Assembly: GCA_002323795.1 (NCBI GenBank)
Contig: DCPZ01000077.1
Location: 1-7,351 of the forward strand
Origin: Flavobacteriales bacterium UBA1531
GTDB taxonomy: Bacteria; Bacteroidota; Bacteroidia; Flavobacteriales_D; Sanyastnellaceae
Length of the DNA stretch: 7,351 nt
Direction of reading: 5' to 3'
Shown: positions 1 through 5,686 of the stretch, piece after piece
Layout of the letters: each line of letters starts with the position of its first letter
Numbering within the stretch: position 1 is the stretch's first letter
Notes under the pieces: model-generated
What the model was told of the DNA's origin: nothing
The model's input: the letters and a program-made list of their open reading frames with translations, nothing else
Database searches by the model: none
Translations under genes and position numbers: made by a program

Positions 1-3000
1 CCGGACAACTTCGCCACTGAGACTTCTTGGGATTTAGTTGACGCAGACGGCAGTGCCGTTGCAACTGGTACCAGCAATAGCGCTGACTTTTGCTTGGCTT
101 CTGCTTGCTATACGTTCACCATTTACGATTCATTCGGTGATGGTATTTGCTGCTCATTCGGTTTCGGTGATTACAGCCTTGTAGACGGAAATGGATTGGT
201 GCTAGCCGCAGGTGGAGAATTTGGAGCTTCTGAGAGTTCATCTTTTTGTCTACCAGCAGTTCCTGGTTGTACGGACGACCAATCTTGTAACTACACCGAA
301 GGTGCAAACTTTGATGATGGTTCATGCGATTACTCTTGCATTGGTTGCATGGACACATCAGCAGCGAACTACGATCCAACTGCAACTCAAGAAAATGATG
401 GTTCATGCGTTTACTGTGATGCAGGAACGTTTGTCATCAACATCGACATGGTCGACTTGGGAGGCGACGGATGGAATGGTGCGAATTACTACTTAGATAG
501 CTTCGATGGAACAGTGGCAGTCTCAGGTAACCTCGATGAGGCAGACCTTTTGATTGATGGTGTAGGAACTGATTTCCATTGCATTCCTCTGGGATGCTAC
601 CTCTTCACTTCTGGAGGCGGTTCGGCCGATAATGAAATTGCTGTGGTCGTAACTGACCAATTCGGAACTGTTTATGGTGACCAAGTGGCTTCTGGCTACT
701 ACGGTGTATTGCCTCCACCTAGCGGATTCCCAAGCGGTGGCTGGTACGTTGACTTCGGTCTTTTGGGCGGCTGCGACTTTGAAGGTTGCACGAACCCAGC
801 TGCATTGAACTACAACATTTCTGTAACTGTTGACGACGGTTCTTGCTTGGTTCCACCAGCAAACGACGCGATTGAGAATGCCGAGGCGGTATTCTGTGGT
901 GCTTCTGTTTCTGGAACGTTGGAGCTCGCTCAAGACGATGAAGGTTTGATTGGAGTCTTCGCAGGCACAGCGGTATCAACTGGTGGTGTTTGGTACGAGT
1001 TTAACGCTGATGCCGACTACCAGGTATTCGCTAACACGTGTAATACACCAACAGCAACTTCTGGCTTTGCTGACCCTGTTTCAGACACCAAGCTTCACGT
1101 CTTCGTTTACAACGACGAAGGTGAGTTGGAGGCGATTGTTGGAAATGATGATAACTGTGGTTTGATGTCTGGCGTAGCCTTCTTGGCTGAAACTGGAAAC
1201 AACTACTACATCCATGTTTCTTACTTCTCGTTTTTCTCAGCTGGAACTGAATTCTTGTTGGATGTGACGTGTGAAGATTGTGAGTCTTTCCCAAACAACG
1301 ATTACTGTGAGGATGCAACTCCTCAGTTGGATGACGTAACCTTTACCGGAAACGTATGCTGTGCAAACCCAACGGCTATTCCTTCTTTCGGAGGAACGAA
1401 CTACGCGGTTTGGTTCACTTTCAATAGTACTGACGTTGTAACTGGACTTGACTATGACACGTTCTACTTCGATCTCACCAACTCTACAGACAATCCTTCT
1501 GGGGACTTGACTTTGACCATTTACTTGGACGGAGGTGACTGTGAAGCTTTGGGTGGATTCGTTGGTTGTGTGTTCACGGGAACATGCGCTGGTTCAATTG
1601 AGGCATTCTTGCCAAACTTGGAGTCAAATACCAACTACTACTTTGCTGTTGGAACTACAGATCCAGCTGAATGTGGTGATTTCGAATTCACTACAACTGG
1701 TATCTTCTTGGGTTGCACGGACAGTGCAGCTGACAACTACCTCGACTATGCAAACCAAGACGATGGTTCTTGTGTCTACACTGCAGTTCCAGTGAATGAC
1801 CTTTGTGAGGATGCTCTCGACTTGCCATGCAACGAAGGTTACTTGGAAGGGTCAATGGGTAACGCTTCAGCTGATGGAGCTCCTGACGTTGTTTGCGCTC
1901 CATGCGCAGCTGGAGAAAATGCAGCATACGCCGTAGTTGGCGGTGGATCATGGGACGGAGAGGTTTCATGGACAATCACTGACAGTGAAGGCACACAATT
2001 CACAGGTGTAGCGACTGCTGGTCAATGGCTATGCGGAATGGCTGCAGGTGATTTCACGTTTGACGGTGTTGATTCATTCGGTGACGGATGGAACGGAGCA
2101 ACTGCGAACGTATACTGGAACGGAAACCTTGTTGTAGATGCTTTCACAATTGCTACAGGGAGTGCTGGATCAACAACTGGAGTCGCTGAAGAAGACGGTT
2201 CTGTTGAATTGGTATTCGATGCATTGCCTGGTGTTTGGTGGACATTCCCTGGAACAGGTGAATTGCACACGTTGAACACTTGTGGTTCTGTAATTGATAC
2301 GCGTGTTCAGGTATATTCTTCTGCCTCTGCTTCTTGTGGAGCATACGACTGCGTTCTAGATGTTACTGGCGCAATTGCTGACAATGACGCTTCATTCGAA
2401 GGTTGTGGATTCTTCGATCAAGATGATGCTTACATGCAATTCGTTTCTGATCCGATGATGACGTACTTCGTGTATGTTACTTACCAGGATGATGGAGTAT
2501 TCAACGGCCAAGGTTCGTACCAAATCGAGCTTGCTTGTGAGGAAGCAATCGAGGGATGTACGATTAGCGCGGCTTGTAACTACAATCCAGACGCAAACAT
2601 CGAGACCAACGATATCTGTGAATACACGTCTTGTGCTTGTGAAGACAATCCAGGCGGTGTAGCCATTTTGGTTAACATGACAGATTCATTCGGTGACGGA
2701 TGGACAGGAAGCAACTCTGGTTCTGCAGGCGGATATGAAATCCTTGACGGTGACGGTAACTCTGTTGCTGCGGGTACCATCGACGATGCCGAATTCCAAA
2801 TTGACGAAGACAACTTCGACGGTGCTGAATACGGATTGGATGTTCTTTGCTTGGATCCTGGATGTTATACGTATGAATTTACGGGTGCATTCCAGTGGTT
2901 CGGTGAGCAAGGATGGTCCGTAACAGACGGTGACGGCAATGAGATCATTGCTGGCGGTGCTACAGGGTCATTGGTTACAGACATGTATCCTTTCTCTGCT

Positions 3001-3474
3001 GGTGCTGATATCCTCTGTGGATGTACGGATGATTTTGCTTGTAACTACAATGCAGATGCTACAACCGAGAATGGAACATGTGAGTATGAGACGTGCGCAG
3101 GTTGCACGGATGAGACAGCTTGTGATTACGATCCAGAAGCGACCATTGAAGACGGTTCATGCTGCTACGGCACTTGCGTGACTGTGACAATGAACGATAG
3201 CTTCGGTGACGGATGGACAGGTTGCGATATCGTGATTACTGATTTGGAGGGCAATGAAGTGGTAAATACTTCCTTGACCAACGATAACAGTGACGGTTCA
3301 TTCTTGCAGGAAGTATACTGCATGGAAGCAGGATGCTATATCCTTACCACTGGTGATGATACGTTCGACTTCGAGCCAACTTGGACGATTGCCGGCTTAT
3401 TCGGTGGTGTGCTCTCAGGAGGTGAGAATTATGGTCCTGCTTACATCAGTGTAGGTGGCAACAACTGTATCGAA
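1..3474 (+). repeat. Five DSFGDGW-type beta modules in gene 1
   Basis: Five modules carry a D-[SL]-[FG]-G-D-G-[WI] core, at 127-144, 454-474, 2071-2091, 2683-2703 and 3196-3216. The fuller modules follow one pattern: an early W-x-[IL]-x-D strand with a G-x-x-[VA] turn, a C-[LM]-x(2)-x-C-Y/F-[TL] strand, then the DSFGDGW loop and a GY/AN-type strand. The first copy, which begins at the window edge, has ICC in place of W-N/T-G. The acidic glycine-rich loop looks like a calcium or turn motif (inference). The module family is familiar from secreted proteins of marine bacteria, but I know of no assigned function. Confidence 0.8.
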
Positions 3475-3729
3475 GGTTGTGACATTGCTTGTGCATGCAA
3501 CTACGACCCAGCTGCGAACATCACAGTACTCGATGAGTGTGTGTTTGACGATTGCGCAGGTTGTACCTATGCGGATGCAAACAACTACGATCCAGCTGCT
3601 GGAAACGATGACGGTTCATGTGTGTTTGACCTTTCAAACCCATGTCCAGCGGACATCAACCAGGATGGTTCTGTAACCACTGCTGACTTGCTTGAATTCT
3701 TAGGAGCATTCGGAACAGTTTGTGAATAA
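1..3729 (+). CDS. Large secreted cysteine-rich mosaic protein, 5' partial, dockerin-like C-terminus
   Basis: The reading frame is open from base 1 to the TAA at 3727-3729 (1,242 residues visible), so the true start lies upstream. The first possible internal start (TTG at 94) falls inside a module and is not the start. Modules in order: a DSFGDG module (1-264), two Cys repeats, a second D.GGDGW module (409-783), a Cys repeat, two PPC-like beta-sandwich modules (about 862-1275 and 1297-1710), a Cys repeat, a third PPC-like module with a DSFGDGW module nested in it (1795-2547), a Cys repeat, a DSFGDGW module, two Cys repeats, another DSFGDGW module, two Cys repeats, then a C-terminal dockerin-like loop. 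There are about 70 cysteines, many acidic residues, and only one Lys and one Arg. No catalytic motif was recognised. The composition fits an extracellular, calcium-stabilised, disulfide-bonded surface or matrix protein (inference). Codons favour AAC and TAC, unlike the downstream genes, which hints at high expression. A terminator follows 18 bases after the stop. Confidence 0.93.
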   Translation, partial: PDNFATETSWDLVDADGSAVATGTSNSADFCLASACYTFTIYDSFGDGICCSFGFGDYSLVDGNGLVLAAGGEFGASESSSFCLPAVPGCTDDQSCNYTEGANFDDGSCDYSCIGCMDTSAANYDPTATQENDGSCVYCDAGTFVINIDMVDLGGDGWNGANYYLDSFDGTVAVSGNLDEADLLIDGVGTDFHCIPLGCYLFTSGGGSADNEIAVVVTDQFGTVYGDQVASGYYGVLPPPSGFPSGGWYVDFGLLGGCDFEGCTNPAALNYNISVTVDDGSCLVPPANDAIENAEAVFCGASVSGTLELAQDDEGLIGVFAGTAVSTGGVWYEFNADADYQVFANTCNTPTATSGFADPVSDTKLHVFVYNDEGELEAIVGNDDNCGLMSGVAFLAETGNNYYIHVSYFSFFSAGTEFLLDVTCEDCESFPNNDYCEDATPQLDDVTFTGNVCCANPTAIPSFGGTNYAVWFTFNSTDVVTGLDYDTFYFDLTNSTDNPSGDLTLTIYLDGGDCEALGGFVGCVFTGTCAGSIEAFLPNLESNTNYYFAVGTTDPAECGDFEFTTTGIFLGCTDSAADNYLDYANQDDGSCVYTAVPVNDLCEDALDLPCNEGYLEGSMGNASADGAPDVVCAPCAAGENAAYAVVGGGSWDGEVSWTITDSEGTQFTGVATAGQWLCGMAAGDFTFDGVDSFGDGWNGATANVYWNGNLVVDAFTIATGSAGSTTGVAEEDGSVELVFDALPGVWWTFPGTGELHTLNTCGSVIDTRVQVYSSASASCGAYDCVLDVTGAIADNDASFEGCGFFDQDDAYMQFVSDPMMTYFVYVTYQDDGVFNGQGSYQIELACEEAIEGCTISAACNYNPDANIETNDICEYTSCACEDNPGGVAILVNMTDSFGDGWTGSNSGSAGGYEILDGDGNSVAAGTIDDAEFQIDEDNFDGAEYGLDVLCLDPGCYTYEFTGAFQWFGEQGWSVTDGDGNEIIAGGATGSLVTDMYPFSAGADILCGCTDDFACNYNADATTENGTCEYETCAGCTDETACDYDPEATIEDGSCCYGTCVTVTMNDSFGDGWTGCDIVITDLEGNEVVNTSLTNDNSDGSFLQEVYCMEAGCYILTTGDDTFDFEPTWTIAGLFGGVLSGGENYGPAYISVGGNNCIEGCDIACACNYDPAANITVLDECVFDDCAGCTYADANNYDPAAGNDDGSCVFDLSNPCPADINQDGSVTTADLLEFLGAFGTVCE
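265..3621 (+). repeat. Nine 21-22-residue cysteine repeats (GCT...A.NY...A...DGSC) in gene 1
   Basis: The nine copies lie at 265-327, 343-408, 784-846, 1711-1773, 2554-2619, 3019-3081, 3100-3162, 3475-3540 and 3559-3621. The consensus read from them is G-C-[TMD]-x(3)-[AS]-x-N-Y-x(3)-A-x(3)-[DN]-[DG]-[ST]-C with small variations; the copy at 3100 has DY for NY. Each has a Cys at position 2 and at the end, and several have an extra Cys before NY, consistent with disulfide-clamped spacers. Six copies form three doublets (265/343, 3019/3100 and 3475/3559) joined by short linkers containing Cys. The copies bracket the larger beta modules like punctuation. Single copies also occur in both downstream genes (5359-5421 and 7253-7315). 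I recognise the motif as common in marine Bacteroidota surface proteins but cannot assign a function. Confidence 0.9.
862..2547 (+). other. Three PPC-like beta-sandwich modules in gene 1
   Basis: Three stretches begin with N-D-x(2)-[CE]-x-[DN]-A and end in a strand ending at a Cys or just before the next Cys repeat: about 862-1275, 1297-1710 and 1795-2547. Shared marks are a G-V-W-[YW]-x-F strand (VWYEF in copy 1, AVWFTF in copy 2, VWWTF in copy 3), a D-T-[KR]-[LV]-x-V strand (copies 1 and 3), and a late Y-[YF]-[IV]-x-V strand. This is the layout of bacterial pre-peptidase C-terminal-like (PPC, PF04151-type) domains, which are accessory beta-sandwich domains on secreted proteins. The second copy is divergent. 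The third is interrupted by a DSFGDGW module at roughly 1891-2217. Assignment is by pattern only. Confidence 0.6.
3643..3726 (+). other. C-terminal dockerin-like single EF-hand module, gene 1
   Basis: The last 28 residues of gene 1 start and nearly end with Cys, 27 residues Cys to Cys. Between them is a loop with D1, N3, D5, G6 and D12 (DINQDGSVTTAD), followed by a short helix with LLEFL and GAFG. This matches the first calcium-binding segment of a type I dockerin (PF00404 style). Only one loop is present, where cellulosomal dockerins have two. It occupies the extreme C-terminus, where a T9SS sorting domain would often be in Bacteroidota. Its role as an anchor or sorting tag is inference. Confidence 0.75.
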
Positions 3730-3747
3730 TCCTTTAGACTGATATGG

Positions 3748-3780
3748 AAAAGGGCCTGACATTTGTCAGGCCCTTTTTTT
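3748..3780 (+). terminator. Rho-independent terminator of gene 1
   Basis: GGGCCTGAC (3752-3760) pairs perfectly with GTCAGGCCC (3765-3773) around the four-base loop ATTT. Four further A-T pairs (3748-3751 with 3774-3777) extend the stem to 13 bp, and a run of seven T (3774-3780) ends it. It lies 18 bases after the gene 1 stop and ends immediately before an ATG (3781). It should insulate the second gene from transcription of the first, so the second gene probably has its own promoter or relies on readthrough. Confidence 0.95.
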
Positions 3781-3813
3781 ATGCCCCTATTTCTGATGTA
3801 TCTTAAACTCCTG

Positions 3814-5589
3814 ATGTTGTATTGTCGAAGAATCATAAGCCTGCCGTTTCTTGGATTTGGCCTCAAGACCCTTTTGACCGCAGGGCTTCTTCTTTATTCG
3901 CTGGCCGTTGTCGCGCAATTGGTAGAGGATGATGCTATAATGGGTGTGCTAACGGATCATACGGGTGGCTACCTTGGAACGGGTGTGAGCTTTGCAGATT
4001 TCAATGGTGATGGAAAGGATGATTTGAGTTTTGGTCACCATGAAGGTGATTTGCGTTTTTATGTTTCCACTGATGGGGGTTTCGAAGAACTTGACTTGGG
4101 GTTGACTACGCCGGAAGTACAATCAAAGGGTTTGCTATGGGCAGATATTGATAACGATGGTGACCAGGATTTGTTTGCCGCTTTTCGTTTAGCGCCGAAT
4201 AAATTGTGGATTAATGAAGGAGACATGAATATGGTCGATGTCAGTGAGACATGCGGTATTGCTCAAGATAATCGGAGAAGTTTTGGGCCGGCCTATGGAG
4301 ATTTTGATCGAGATGGACGGATTGATCTATTTGTTTCCAACTATGGTTACGGAGTTGACATTCCTCAAGGCAATGAGCTCTATCGCAATCTTGGAGATGG
4401 AACTTTTGAAGAGGTTTCAGATGATCTTGGAATGGGCGGCGCAAATTTGCAATCGTTTCAAGCTCAGTGGGTGGATGTGGATCGGGACGGTTGGTTGGAT
4501 TTGAATGTGATTCGGGATCGCTTCATCTACCCCAATTTATTCTATATGAATAACGGATCATCAGGTGAGGTTACCTTTGAAGAGTCGGCCGAATCCATGG
4601 GATTGGATGTGGCCATCAATTGCATGTCCACCTGTGCCCATGACTATGATCGAGATGGAGACATCGATTTTTTCTTATCTGGTGGCCTGGAAGGAAATGC
4701 TTTCCTTCAAAATGATGGTTCGGGTAACTTCACTGATATCACCACAGAATCTCTTGCGATGAATGAAATTTGTTGGGCCGGTCAATGGATCGACGTGGAT
4801 TCTGATGGATGGGAAGAACTGCACGTTGCAACAAGCATCGCAGTATACGTCGATTACCCCGCGATCTTATACCAATTTAATCAAGAACCTGATGAGCTCT
4901 TCACGAATAATCAAGGGACACTGGAAGAAACAGGTACGCTTTTTCAAAGCGTAACATCTTTGGGCTATTCCACGGCAATTGGAGATTACAATGATGATGG
5001 ATTTGTTGATTTGGTTTCACATCACATTGGCCCAACACCTGAATTTCGAACGAGCACGCCGAACGAAAATAATTGGCTCAAGGTTCGCCTCGAAGGTACC
5101 GAGAGCAATCGCGATGCCATTGGGTCGAAAATTGAAATTTGGCGAGGAGGCAATTATTGGTACCGAGAAACGTATTGCGGCGAAGGTTACTTATCTCAGA
5201 ATTCACGCTGGGAACATTTTGGGTTGGGTTCAGCTACGGAAGTGGATTCGGTGACCATACATTGGCCAAATGGATTGGTGGAAACCTGGCAAGAAACGGA
5301 AGCCAACCAGAACCTTCTATTGATAGAAGGGACAGCACCTTGCGAAGATTCTTGCTATGGATGCACCTATAGCAATGCATGCAATTATAACACCTTGGCG
5401 ACCATTGATGATGGTACATGTGACTTCTCGTGTTTCTTTGACGAGGTCATTTGCGGACAAGGTTCCATTTGGAATCAGAATACCGCTCAATGCGAAGTGT
5501 CATGCCTTGGGGATTTGAACAACAATGGCACAATTGATGTGGAAGATCTTCTCGTTTTTCTTAGTGCCTTTGCCTCTGTGTGTCCTTGA
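3814..5589 (+). CDS. Secreted FG-GAP/VCBS repeat and ASPIC/UnbV (CRTAC1-like) protein with dockerin-like C-terminus
   Basis: The protein is 591 residues from ATG 3814. In-frame ATGs at 3781 and 3796 also exist. I prefer 3814 because it gives a 35-residue signal peptide (hydrophobic core then AVVA|Q), the same length as in the paralogue downstream, and because 3781 abuts the terminator T-run. Seven calcium-loop motifs D-x-[DN]-x-D-G-x-x-[DE] lie at 3997, 4144, 4300, 4474, 4642, 4792 and 4984, the mark of FG-GAP/VCBS beta-propeller blades. An ASPIC/UnbV domain (PF07593 type) follows at about 5068-5331, with NNWLKVRLEG, SNRDAIGSKI, GYLSQ, HFGLG, WPNG and a final NQ..L.IEG. Then come one Cys repeat (5359-5421) and a 27-residue Cys-bracketed EF-hand module. 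CRTAC1-like proteins are extracellular and usually of unknown ligand. No catalytic residues were seen. There is no Shine-Dalgarno sequence, only a weak TTAAA 7 bases upstream, as is usual in Bacteroidota. Confidence 0.93.
   Translation: MLYCRRIISLPFLGFGLKTLLTAGLLLYSLAVVAQLVEDDAIMGVLTDHTGGYLGTGVSFADFNGDGKDDLSFGHHEGDLRFYVSTDGGFEELDLGLTTPEVQSKGLLWADIDNDGDQDLFAAFRLAPNKLWINEGDMNMVDVSETCGIAQDNRRSFGPAYGDFDRDGRIDLFVSNYGYGVDIPQGNELYRNLGDGTFEEVSDDLGMGGANLQSFQAQWVDVDRDGWLDLNVIRDRFIYPNLFYMNNGSSGEVTFEESAESMGLDVAINCMSTCAHDYDRDGDIDFFLSGGLEGNAFLQNDGSGNFTDITTESLAMNEICWAGQWIDVDSDGWEELHVATSIAVYVDYPAILYQFNQEPDELFTNNQGTLEETGTLFQSVTSLGYSTAIGDYNDDGFVDLVSHHIGPTPEFRTSTPNENNWLKVRLEGTESNRDAIGSKIEIWRGGNYWYRETYCGEGYLSQNSRWEHFGLGSATEVDSVTIHWPNGLVETWQETEANQNLLLIEGTAPCEDSCYGCTYSNACNYNTLATIDDGTCDFSCFFDEVICGQGSIWNQNTAQCEVSCLGDLNNNGTIDVEDLLVFLSAFASVCP
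5503..5586 (+). other. C-terminal dockerin-like single EF-hand module, gene 2
   Basis: The last 28 residues of gene 2 repeat the layout at the end of gene 1: Cys, a loop with D1, N3, N5, G6 and D12 (DLNNNGTIDVED), LLVFL, SAF, then Cys and one last residue. Cys-to-Cys length is 27 in both. Position 5 is Asn rather than Asp, which is tolerated in EF-hand loops but may weaken calcium binding. The two proteins are otherwise unrelated in domain content, so the shared tail is likely a functional tag (inference). Confidence 0.75.
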
Positions 5590-5605
5590 TTATGTTGATG
5601 TTAGC

Positions 5606-5637
5606 TTTGGATATAAGGATGTCCTGGCTTATTTTTA
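5606..5637 (+). promoter_or_regulatory. Candidate Bacteroidota-type promoter for gene 3
   Basis: TTTG at 5606-5609 is followed after 20 bases by TATTTTTA at 5630-5637, which matches the Bacteroidota -7 element TAnnTTTG except for its last base. The spacing fits the known -33/-7 arrangement. Transcription would start near 5644, giving a leader of about 43 bases before ATG 5687. The gap has no convincing terminator, so readthrough from gene 2 is equally possible. In AT-rich DNA such matches arise by chance, so this is tentative. Confidence 0.35.
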
Positions 5638-5686
5638 ATAACTGCATGAATTGGAGCCGGATGGTTATTCGGACTTCTACATTGTC

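Noticed and set aside
94..3729. TTG at 94 as the start of gene 1
   Set aside because: The frame is open and coherent upstream to base 1 (ETSW.L.DADG..., FCL...CYTF pattern of the same module), with no signal peptide at 94. The gene continues out of the window.
3763..3813. TTG 3763, ATG 3781 or ATG 3796 as the start of gene 2
   Set aside because: TTG 3763 is inside the terminator hairpin. The two earlier ATGs cannot be excluded, but ATG 3814 gives a signal peptide equal in length to that of the paralogue and leaves room for a leader.
3826..3831. Arg-Arg near the N-terminus of gene 2 as a Tat signal
   Set aside because: The residues around it (CRRIISL) lack the S/T-R-R-x-F-L-K pattern, so an ordinary Sec signal peptide is the simpler reading.
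116..3866. Minus-strand open frames of 60-140 codons opposite gene 1
   Set aside because: They are shadows of a strongly codon-biased repetitive gene; their translations are rich in Arg, His and Gln and lack domain features.
5657..5672. Small hairpin CCGGAT/ATTCGG with loop GGTT between genes 2 and 3
   Set aside because: The stem is six pairs with one G-T wobble and no T-run follows, so it is not a credible terminator and is likely chance.
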